Positions 1 to 4,895 of a stretch of DNA of 13,793 bases are shown here, piece after piece. The stretch comes from Anaerolineae bacterium (lineage in GTDB: Bacteria; Chloroflexota; Anaerolineae; Aggregatilineales; Aggregatilineaceae): assembly GCA_018056405.1 (NCBI GenBank), contig JAGPFT010000025.1:1-13793 (forward strand), read 5' to 3'. Each line of letters opens with the position of its first letter. Within the stretch, counting starts at the first letter, position 1. Position numbers and translations under genes: made by a program. A model generated the notes under the pieces. The model was not told the origin of the DNA. It searched no databases and saw nothing but the letters and a program-made list of their open reading frames with translations.

Positions 1-18
1 GGCCATACGCCCCTACGG
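1..18. repeat. Right half of the GTAGGGGCG palindrome, cut by window edge
   Basis: These 18 bases are identical to the right half of the palindrome at 438-469 (positions 452-469). The left arm should lie just outside the window. It abuts the R1 palindrome at 19 directly, so the two repeat types are joined here. Confidence 0.75.
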
Positions 19-114
19 ACCTCACCCCCGCTCGGCCCGCTGACGCGGGCCTCGCTGCCCCCTCTCCAACGTGGAGAGGGGGCAAGCCGAGCGCAGCGAG
101 GCCGGGGGTGAGGT
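19..114 (-). repeat. R1 palindromic repeat, copy 1 (inverted relative to copies 3 and 4)
   Basis: The outer arms ACCTCACCCCCG (19-30) and CGGGGGTGAGGT (103-114) are exact reverse complements. An inner stem GCCCCCTCTCC / GGAGAGGGGGC (57-67 and 73-83) closes a 5-base loop. Reverse-complemented, it closely matches the copy at 1899-1995, including the CTCGCTGCGCTCGGCTTG stretch. The unit can fold into a long two-level hairpin in either strand. Confidence 0.8.
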
Positions 115-120
115 CAACCA

Positions 121-439
121 GGGCGCAGCAGAGTGTCACCCGCTGTAGGGGTATACCGACCCGACACGGGAGACGTGCGGCCTTACCTCACCCCTCCATC
201 CCCTCTCCACACGCGGAGAGGGGACGTAACCACACCATGACTCCCCCTCTCCACCACGTGGAGAGGGGGCCGGGGGGTGAGGCTTTCAAACGGCTTCTGG
301 CGCGGACATGAGCGCCCGCTTGGTCACGTTCCGAGACAAGGTGGATGGGCAGTTCCAGGTGTCGTCACCGCCAGGGAGTAAAACCTTATGGCCGGATTTC
401 GTCGCATAACCCTCCGTCGTGTGACACTCTGCTGCGCCC
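121..439. repeat. 319-bp segment bounded by a perfect 19-bp inverted repeat
   Basis: GGGCGCAGCAGAGTGTCAC at 121-139 is the exact reverse complement of 421-439. The arms end abruptly on both sides (120/440 and 140/420 do not pair). The interior carries an R1-like double hairpin (185-282) and about 150 bases of unique sequence, with no gene. No flanking direct repeat is visible, so insertion as a unit is not demonstrated. The right arm runs into the 438-469 palindrome. Confidence 0.6.
185..282. repeat. R1-like double hairpin repeat, copy 2
   Basis: It begins ACCTCACCCC and ends GGGGTGAGG like R1, but its interior holds two hairpins: CCCCTCTCC/GGAGAGGGG around 200-223 and CCCCCTCTCC/GGAGAGGGGG around 243-269. 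They are separated by an AT-richer linker. The CTCGCTGCGCTCGG core of R1 is absent, so this is a related but distinct subtype. Confidence 0.65.
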
Positions 440-469
440 GTAGGGGCGTATGGCCATACGCCCCTACGG
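438..469. repeat. Perfect 32-bp palindrome, GTAGGGGCG type (copy A)
   Basis: All 16 base pairs of the arms CCGTAGGGGCGTATGG / CCATACGCCCCTACGG match. It is homologous to the palindrome at 4771-4802, where the central TGGCCA is TTGCAA, a compensated double change. In transcripts reading out of kbl it would form a strong hairpin about 80 bases after the stop. GTAGGGGCG...CGCCCCTAC palindromes are, from memory, common in Chloroflexota and cyanobacteria and resemble REPINs. Confidence 0.85.
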
Positions 470-500
470 AACCTCACTTCGCCCGGCGTCAAGCGAGGCG

Positions 501-526
501 CTGACAACCTCTGCACACACGCACCC
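501..526 (+). repeat. TIR-like tag, copy A
   Basis: CTGACAACCTCTGCACACACGCACCC (26 nt; key parts CTGACAACCT and CGCACCC) matches the right ends of the elements ending at 4855 and 6903. The stretch 438-526 is co-linear with 4771-4855, sharing the palindrome, ACCTCAC, CGCCCGGCGTCAAGCGAG and the tag. It looks like the right end of a third member of the same element family. A left end is not found, so it is either beyond position 1 or lost. Confidence 0.55.
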
Positions 527-550
527 ATTGCTGGTGTAAGGTTCGCGCTG

Positions 551-1735
551 CTAGGCGATGACGCCCAGTTCGCGTCCCACTCTGGCGAAGATGTCGAGCG
601 CCCGGTCGAGATCGTCCCGTGAGTGAGTGGCGCTGTTCATCACGCGGATGCGCGCCTTGCCCTGCGGCACCGTCGGGAAGCCGATAGCCATGGCGAACAG
701 CCCTTCCTCGAACAGGCGGCGGCTGAACTGCTGCGCCAGCGGCGCTTCGCCCAGCATGACCGGCACAATGGGCGTGGCGCTGAGGCCGGTGTCGAAGCCG
801 AGCGCGTTCATGCCACTCTTGAAGTATTCCGCGTTCTGCCACAACCGGTCCACCAGGTCGGTGCTCGCCTCCAGCAAGTCCACAGCGGCCAGGCACGCGG
901 CCACGTCCGGGACGGTCATGGCGCTGCTGAACAGGAAGGGTCGCCCGCGCTGGCGCAGCCAGTCCACGATCACCTGCTTGCCGGCGACCACGCCGCCCAC
1001 CACGCCAAACGCCTTGCTCAGGGTGCCGACCTCAACATCCACCTTGCCGTGCAGCCCGAAATGATCCACGATGCCGCGCCCGCCGCGGCCCAGCACACCT
1101 TCACCGTGTGCGTCGTCCACCATCAGCAGGATGTCGTGCTCGGCGGCGATCTCGTAGAGCGCGGGCAGGGGGGCGATGTCACCGTCCATGCTGAAGACGC
1201 CATCAGTGACGATCAGCCGCCGCCCGTACTCGGTCGCCGCCGCGATCTGGCGGCGCAGGTCGTCGGGGTCGCAGTGCTCGTAGGCGACGATCTGCGCCCG
1301 CGACAGGCGGCAGCCGTCAATAATGCTGGCGTGGTTGAGCCGGTCGGAGAAGATCACGTCGCCGCGCCCGACCAGCGCCGGGATGGTCGCCAGGTTGGCG
1401 CTGAAGCCGCTCTGGAAAGTGATCGCTGCCTCGACGCCCTTGAACGCCGCCAGCCGTTGCTCTAGCTCCACGTGCAAGGTCATCGTCCCGGCAATGGTGC
1501 GCACCGCCGCCGGCCCGACGCCGTACCTGTCCATCGCTTGCTTGGCCGCCGCCACCACCTGCGGGTGGTTGGCCAGGCCAAGGTAGTTGTTGGACGAGAA
1601 GTTGAGCACGCGCCTGCCGTCTACCACCAGCCAGGCCCCCTGCGGGCTGTCCAGCGTGCGGATGTGGGTGAACAATCCCTGGGCCTTAAGCTGCGCGATC
1701 TCCTCGCTAATCCAGGCCGTCTTCGTCTCGCTCAT
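551..1735 (-). CDS. kbl: Glycine C-acetyltransferase / 2-amino-3-ketobutyrate CoA ligase-type PLP enzyme
   Basis: A 394-residue cytoplasmic fold-type I PLP enzyme of the alpha-oxoamine synthase family. The expected reaction is reversible conversion of 2-amino-3-ketobutyrate plus CoA to glycine plus acetyl-CoA, the second step of threonine catabolism. Visible marks are NHASIIDG (134-141, His135 stacking on PLP), VDDAHGEG (206-213, Asp207 and His210 contacting the cofactor) and the Schiff-base lysine Lys241 in TLSKAFG. The length fits Kbl (about 398). The start is the ATG at 1733-1735, 8 bases after AAGGAG; the frame stays open upstream to about 2020, but that part translates an R1 repeat. No threonine dehydrogenase gene is adjacent in this window. 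BioF (8-amino-7-oxononanoate synthase) is the main alternative, and some family members are promiscuous. The family is certain; the exact substrate is less so. Confidence 0.88.
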   Translation of the reverse strand: MSETKTAWISEEIAQLKAQGLFTHIRTLDSPQGAWLVVDGRRVLNFSSNNYLGLANHPQVVAAAKQAMDRYGVGPAAVRTIAGTMTLHVELEQRLAAFKGVEAAITFQSGFSANLATIPALVGRGDVIFSDRLNHASIIDGCRLSRAQIVAYEHCDPDDLRRQIAAATEYGRRLIVTDGVFSMDGDIAPLPALYEIAAEHDILLMVDDAHGEGVLGRGGRGIVDHFGLHGKVDVEVGTLSKAFGVVGGVVAGKQVIVDWLRQRGRPFLFSSAMTVPDVAACLAAVDLLEASTDLVDRLWQNAEYFKSGMNALGFDTGLSATPIVPVMLGEAPLAQQFSRRLFEEGLFAMAIGFPTVPQGKARIRVMNSATHSRDDLDRALDIFARVGRELGVIA

Positions 1736-1743
1736 CACAAAGT

Positions 1744-1749
1744 CTCCTT
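1744..1749 (-). promoter_or_regulatory. Shine-Dalgarno AAGGAG of kbl
   Basis: AAGGAG on the minus strand lies 8 bases before the ATG at 1735. It fixes the start and excludes the longer open frame that runs up through the upstream repeat. Confidence 0.8.
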
Positions 1750-1867
1750 GAGGAACAGCCATCAGCCGGCAGTGGCCCGCCCGCAGCCGGATCGTTTCGG
1801 CGGCCCGGTGACATGCAGCGCGGCTGATTCTAGAGTCAACTCTTGCGTGGGACGCAGCCCACCCGCT

Positions 1868-1876
1868 ATTGTAGCA
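1868..1876 (-). promoter_or_regulatory. Candidate extended -10 promoter element for kbl
   Basis: Minus-strand TGCTACAAT matches an extended -10 (TGn-TATAAT, one mismatch). It would give a leader of roughly 125 bases before kbl. I see no good -35 at 16-18 bases; a GTCAAT lies too far upstream. The upstream R1 repeat would sit just behind this promoter. This is only a weak prediction. Confidence 0.3.
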
Positions 1877-1898
1877 CAGCGACCGGGCAGGGGCATTG

Positions 1899-1995
1899 AC
1901 CTCACCCCCAACCTCGCTGCGCTCGGCTTGCCCCCTCTCCGCCAGCGGAGAGGGGGCGGCGAGGCCCGTGTCAGCGGGCCGAGCGGGGGTGAGGT
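1899..1995 (+). repeat. R1 palindromic repeat, copy 3
   Basis: The outer arms ACCTCACCCCC (1899-1909) and GGGGGTGAGGT (1985-1995) are perfect reverse complements. An inner CCCCCTCTCC / GGAGAGGGGG hairpin lies at 1931-1956. Internal CTCGCTGCGCTCGGCTTG matches copies 1 and 4. No direct repeat flanks the unit. Confidence 0.8.
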
Positions 1996-2023
1996 AAAGT
2001 GAAGAGCCGCTCCAGACCACAGA

Positions 2024-2204
2024 CTAGAGCGTGCTATGGACTCCACGCGCTCAGCGCAACGGGAAGCGCGCAACGCCATGTGCGGCGCATTGACCCCACC
2101 TGTGGCCCCTCCCCGCTGGCGGGGAGAGGCAAATCGCTCCCCTTTCCCTGCTTGCGGGGAAAGGGGCTGGGGGATAGGGGTTGAAAGTGCATAACAGGCT
2201 CTAG
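2024..2204. mobile_element. MITE-like element with CTAG flanks
   Basis: Both ends carry CTAG (2024-2027 and 2201-2204). Inside them are inverted repeats: AGCGTGCTATGGACT reads inward from the left, and AGCCTGTTATGCACT (minus strand) from the right, 12 of 15 identical. The 181-bp unit codes for nothing. Its interior holds two hairpins of the CCCCTCCCC...GGGGAGAGG and CCCCTTTCCC...GGGGAAAGGGG types. A CTAG (YTAR) duplication would fit an IS5-related transposase acting in trans; that assignment is inference. Confidence 0.5.
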
Positions 2205-2264
2205 CCTCAATGCCGGTGAGGAGGGGTGAGGTAAACAGAACACGGCCAAGCGGCCTGACAGATT

Positions 2265-2288
2265 CCGCCCACATACCCGATTGGGCGG
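2265..2288 (-). terminator. Candidate terminator hairpin after the STAS gene
   Basis: CCGCCCA / TGGGCGG (2265-2271 and 2282-2288) forms a 7-bp perfect stem with a 10-base loop directly after the STAS stop codon on the minus strand. No clean U-run follows (AATCTGTC). A second small GGCC hairpin then leads into a T-rich TGTTCTGTTT, so termination is plausible but not classical. Confidence 0.4.
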
Positions 2289-2678
2289 TCAGGCGAGGAT
2301 GCACGTCTGCCGGGCGATGCCGGTCGCGTTCGGCTGCAAAGGATTCCACTGGGGGTCAAACGTGATGCGGAAAACCGTATCCAACCCCACCAGTTCGAGC
2401 ACTTTCTCGACAGGCTCGGACGGGTTCATGAGGGTCAGCGAGCCGCCCGCCGCCACCGCCCGCTTGACGATCTGCACCAGGGCGCGCAACCCCGCGCTGC
2501 TGATGAAGGTAACAGCGCTCATGTCAAAGATCAGGTGAGGGCGGCCATGCGCCAGCGCGTCCTCGGCATGTTCGGTCAGGCTTGCGGCGTGGGCGTTGTC
2601 AAGACGCCCGACGATCTCAACGATCTGCGTCCGGTGGGGGTCTGTCTGAAGCATCTTTGCTCGCATCGCAGTTCCCAT
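2289..2678 (-). CDS. STAS-domain protein, anti-sigma factor antagonist-like
   Basis: A 129-residue single STAS-domain protein of the SpoIIAA/RsbV type. Such proteins bind a serine-kinase anti-sigma factor when dephosphorylated and release the sigma factor. Residues 17-108 read through the fold: IVEIVGRLD, then the key segment HLIFDMSAVTFISSAGLRAL (48-67), then the final helix around PVEKVLELVGLD. The serine expected to be phosphorylated is Ser61, in S-A-G-L; the preceding residue is Ser where SpoIIAA has Asp, a common variant. An unusual Pro/Asn tail (FDPQWNPLQPNATG) follows the domain. The start is uncertain: ATGs at codons 1, 5 and 9 all have weak ribosome sites. It lies 36 bp after the GlsB-type gene, probably cotranscribed. 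No cognate kinase or sigma factor is in the window. Confidence 0.82.
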   Translation of the reverse strand: MGTAMRAKMLQTDPHRTQIVEIVGRLDNAHAASLTEHAEDALAHGRPHLIFDMSAVTFISSAGLRALVQIVKRAVAAGGSLTLMNPSEPVEKVLELVGLDTVFRITFDPQWNPLQPNATGIARQTCILA

Positions 2679-2714
2679 CCCAACTCGTGGAACTCGGTTC
2701 GTGGGGCAGGCGCG

Positions 2715-2990
2715 TTACCTGGCGAAGTCGGAGTCGATCAGCAAGCGCACCCCGCCGATCAGCAGCAAAGCGCCCAGGAACGAGACGATCACCGCCCCAC
2801 AGAGACCCGCCGTTCCCATCCGCCCAAAGAGCAGGCTGCCCACGAAGAAGCCGGCCATGCCCAGCAGCACATTGCCGACCGGGTTATAGCCCCGCCCGCG
2901 AATGACCTGCCCAGCCAGAAAGCCAGCGGCCCCGCCGATGATCACGATCCACAGCCAGTGCAGGCATCCACAGGGTCCCAGTTCGAACAT
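2715..2990 (-). CDS. GlsB/YeaQ/YmgE-family stress-response membrane protein
   Basis: A 91-residue, glycine-rich inner-membrane protein with three predicted helices at about 11-30, 38-56 and 60-84. The small-residue pattern (GGAAGFLAGQVIRGRGY, then NVLLGMAGFFVGSLLFG) is that of the transglycosylase-associated / YeaQ family; its molecular function is not established, but members are often stress-induced. The length fits the family (80-100 residues). The start ATG is 8 bases after AGAGGA. It is the first gene of a likely two-gene unit with the STAS protein, 36 bp downstream. The 147 bp separating it from holA upstream suggest its own promoter, though I see no clear one. Confidence 0.82.
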   Translation of the reverse strand: MFELGPCGCLHWLWIVIIGGAAGFLAGQVIRGRGYNPVGNVLLGMAGFFVGSLLFGRMGTAGLCGAVIVSFLGALLLIGGVRLLIDSDFAR

Positions 2991-3137
2991 GGCCGGTGTC
3001 CTCTCGCGGTGCAGAAGGGTACGTTCTCACTGAATCTGTACGCGCTGGACACTGGAAAGGTTACACCCGCCTGGAGCTACCATAGCGCGAACCCCTAAAG
3101 ATTGGGGGAGAGGAAGATGAGAATGTCCTGAGAAGGG

Positions 3138-4127
3138 TCAGGAGGCGATGCCCGCGATGAGCAGGTCGAGGGCGAGCACGGCGTCCACCTTGCCCGTCTT
3201 GATGGCCAGGTCGGTGTCGAGCAGGTAGCGGTAGATCGTTTCAAGCTGATCCTGGGTGAAGGCTTTGGCCTGTGCCGCGACCTTCTCGCCCACAAAGGGA
3301 TGGACGCCCAGCGCGCTCCCGGCCTGGCGCGGCGAGCCGCCCTCGTTGAGGAACTCGCGGGCCATGATCAGCAGGCGAAACTGGCGGATGATCATGCCGA
3401 AGATGGGCAGCGGCTCGCCGTCGGTGAGCAGGCGGTGCAACAGGCGGGCGGCGGTTGCCCCGTCGCGCCGGCCCAGGGCGTCCACCATCTCGAAGATGCT
3501 GGCCTCGGCCACGTAAGGCGTCAACAGGGCCACGTCCGCCTCGCCGATGGGGCGCTCGCCGCCTGTGTAGGCGGCCAGCTTGCTCAATTCGCTGTCCGCC
3601 GCGTGCAGGTCGCTGCCGGTGACGGCGGCCAGGGCCGTTGCCGCCGCCGGCTCAATCTCTGCGTCGTAGGCGCTGCGGGCGTGCTCGACAATCCAGCGCA
3701 CGGGGTTGCGCGGCGCGTCGAACGTCTTGTGGAACCCGCCGGGCGCTGTCCTGGCCAGCTTGAGGATGGGATGGCTGTCGGGCAGGGTGACGTTCTCGAC
3801 GAAGACGACGCGCGCCCATGCCGGCAGATCGGCCAGGCCCTCGGTCAGCGCCGCCAGCTCGTCTTTGGCGGCTTTGCCCGCGCCGCGCCGCGTCAGCCAG
3901 GAGAGCATCCCCTCGACGATGACCAGCCGCTTCTCACCCAGGAAGGGAATGGCCCGTGCCGCCGACAATACGTCTGCCGCCGTTGCCTCCTTGCCGTCGA
4001 AGACGGTGATGTTCAGGTCGGCGGTGCCAGGATCGCCCATCTGCGCGCGCATGGCCTGTACTTGAGCGCGGCAGGTGAACTCGTCCGGGCCGTGCAGGAC
4101 ATAGAAGGTAGGCGCGCTGCGGCTCAT
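3138..4127 (-). CDS. holA: DNA polymerase III subunit delta
   Basis: The 329-residue clamp-loader delta subunit, which opens the beta sliding clamp during replication. The N-terminal AAA+-like domain starts FYVLHGPDEF (8-17), with the degenerate non-ATP-binding loop usual for delta, and continues with AIPFLGEKRLVIVEG (59-73). The collar domain shows EASIFEMVDALGRRD (208-222), MIIRQFRLLI (245-254) and the typical C-terminal LDTDLAIKTG (303-312). Length and domain order are normal. The ATG has no clear Shine-Dalgarno. The upstream DUF6391 gene ends 19 bp away, and a 16-base hairpin fills that gap, so translational coupling is likely. An essential housekeeping gene. Confidence 0.92.
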   Translation of the reverse strand: MSRSAPTFYVLHGPDEFTCRAQVQAMRAQMGDPGTADLNITVFDGKEATAADVLSAARAIPFLGEKRLVIVEGMLSWLTRRGAGKAAKDELAALTEGLADLPAWARVVFVENVTLPDSHPILKLARTAPGGFHKTFDAPRNPVRWIVEHARSAYDAEIEPAAATALAAVTGSDLHAADSELSKLAAYTGGERPIGEADVALLTPYVAEASIFEMVDALGRRDGATAARLLHRLLTDGEPLPIFGMIIRQFRLLIMAREFLNEGGSPRQAGSALGVHPFVGEKVAAQAKAFTQDQLETIYRYLLDTDLAIKTGKVDAVLALDLLIAGIAS

Positions 4128-4143
4128 GGCACGATCTCGTGCC
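4128..4143 (-). promoter_or_regulatory. Hairpin abutting the holA start codon
   Basis: On the minus strand, GGCACGAGATCGTGCC pairs GGCACG with CGTGCC around a 4-base loop (up to 7 bp if the loop is 2). It ends at the base before the holA ATG and begins 3 bases after the preceding stop. It occupies the whole ribosome-binding position, where no Shine-Dalgarno is seen. A ribosome finishing the upstream gene would melt it. Confidence 0.45.
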
Positions 4144-4146
4144 GGG

Positions 4147-4701
4147 TCAACCCGACCGCGTGCGCACGTAGTGCACGGTCATCCGCTGCCCGGCCAGGGG
4201 AATGGGGAACTCGTAGCGGTTGATGGTCATGATTTCCAGGTCGCCCAGGTCGCCCAGCGTGGTAAAGTGTTGCTGGAGGGCCAGCCCCAACGGTTGGGCG
4301 AGAATGAGCGACAGCGTGGAGAGCAAGATAATCATGGGCAGGCGCGAGAGGCGTTCCAGAATGCCGCTGCGCATCCCGCTCGTGCCGACCAGCGTAGCCA
4401 GGCTGGTCAGCACCCCCGCAGTCACCAGCCCCGTCCCGCAGTTGGGGTGAATGGCCAGGCCATGCTCACCGTGCTTCATGCGGCCCAGCGCCTCGCCAAC
4501 GGCTGTCTCGATTTCGGGCGTGGGCACGTTGCCGTAGAGGTAGAAACCGCTCGATGTGGAGCGCCCGGCCAAGCTCAGGTTCTTGACCTTGCGGCTGAGG
4601 ACGTGGATCGTGGCGTGCTCCAGGCCGTGGTTGCGCCGCACGCGGCGGATCACGGGCATGTTCAGGATCGGTGCCAGTACAATTGCCAGAAACTGGATCA
4701 T
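4147..4701 (-). CDS. DUF6391-type membrane protein
   Basis: A 184-residue protein I associate with DUF6391, known from cyanobacteria and Chloroflexota and of unknown function. The recognisable part is RRNHGLEHATIHVLS (22-36), in which His25, Glu28 and His29 form an H-x2-E-H pattern that could bind a metal, although no activity is known. Other marks are SLAGRST (43-49), GFYLYGNVPT (52-61) and a GEHGLAIHPNCGT loop (78-90). Hydrophobic segments lie at about 3-15, 90-106 and 121-142, so it is membrane-embedded. The start ATG has a weak GGGGAA ribosome site. It precedes holA by 19 bp on the same strand, a likely operon. The family call is from memory of the motif. Confidence 0.68.
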   Translation of the reverse strand: MIQFLAIVLAPILNMPVIRRVRRNHGLEHATIHVLSRKVKNLSLAGRSTSSGFYLYGNVPTPEIETAVGEALGRMKHGEHGLAIHPNCGTGLVTAGVLTSLATLVGTSGMRSGILERLSRLPMIILLSTLSLILAQPLGLALQQHFTTLGDLGDLEIMTINRYEFPIPLAGQRMTVHYVRTRSG

Positions 4702-4716
4702 GATGCGTTCCCCATT

Positions 4717-4863
4717 GCTACGCGGGATACGTGCAAAACCTGTCAGGTAAAGGTGCGGCAGAGCAGCGCCCCGTAAGGGCGTATTGCAATACGCCCCTAC
4801 GGGACCTCACCTCGCCCGGCGTCAAGCGAGCCACTGACAACCTTTTCACGCACCCGCTACACG
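4717..4863. mobile_element. MITE with GGG..CGTGC ends and palindromic core (element B)
   Basis: The left end GGGATACGTGCAAAACC (from 4724) and the right end, read inward on the minus strand as GGGTGCGTGAAAAGG (to 4855), are imperfect inverted repeats. They resemble the perfect ends of the element at 6723-6903. Flanking 8-mers GCTACGCG (4717-4724) and GCTACACG (4856-4863) match at 7 of 8, a probable aged target duplication. The core is the GTAGGGGCG-type palindrome (4771-4802) plus ACCTCAC and CGCCCGGCGTCAAGCGAG. No coding capacity. It sits between the sortase stop and the DUF6391 start. Confidence 0.55.
4771..4802. repeat. GTAGGGGCG-type palindrome (copy B)
   Basis: A 32-bp palindrome, CCGTAAGGGCGTATTG / CAATACGCCCCTACGG, with 15 of 16 pairs matching; the mismatch is A4776 against C4797. 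Relative to the copy at 438-469 the centre changed from TGGCCA to TTGCAA, preserving pairing. In both copies it is followed by ACCTCAC and CGCCCGGCGTCAAGCGAG. Confidence 0.8.
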
Positions 4864-4895
4864 GCGCGGCTCAGGCCGAGCGGCCAGCAGCGCTG

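Larger units (their letters stand above)
1..550. other. Gene-free repeat block downstream of kbl
   Basis: No convincing gene is seen in these 550 bases. The short open frames translate the palindromic repeats into arginine/proline-rich peptides with no recognisable domain. The block contains half of a GTAGGGGCG-type palindrome (1-18), an R1 palindrome (19-114), an R1-like double hairpin (185-282), a segment bounded by a 19-bp inverted repeat (121-439), a complete 32-bp palindrome (438-469) and a TIR-like tag (501-526). The stretch 283-437 outside the palindromes is non-repetitive; I recognise nothing in it. Confidence 0.7.
1736..2288. other. 553-bp spacer upstream of kbl
   Basis: No gene is supported here. 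Reading from kbl upstream, it holds the ribosome site (1744-1749), a candidate extended -10 (1868-1876), an R1 palindrome (1899-1995), a MITE-like element with CTAG flanks (2024-2204) and a hairpin just past the STAS gene stop (2265-2288). Open frames through the region translate GC-rich repeats. Confidence 0.65.

Noticed and set aside
19..282. Possible CRISPR array from regularly recurring CCCTCTCC blocks
   Set aside because: The units are palindromes of unequal length and orientation without uniform spacers, so they are interspersed repeats.
286..528. 80-codon minus-strand open frame downstream of kbl
   Set aside because: Much of it reads through the 32-bp palindrome and repeat tail; no ribosome site and no recognisable protein.
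623..1465. 280-codon plus-strand frame
   Set aside because: Antisense shadow of kbl with no domain.
1736..2020. 95-codon N-terminal extension of kbl
   Set aside because: The frame is open upstream but translates an R1 repeat and unrelated spacer; the ATG at 1735 has an AAGGAG site and gives the normal family length.
1762..2349. 195-codon minus-strand open frame upstream of kbl
   Set aside because: It overlaps the STAS gene end, a MITE-like element and an R1 repeat; the peptide is translated repeat.
3300..4223. 307-codon plus-strand frame
   Set aside because: Antisense shadow of holA and the DUF6391 gene; no domain or ribosome site.
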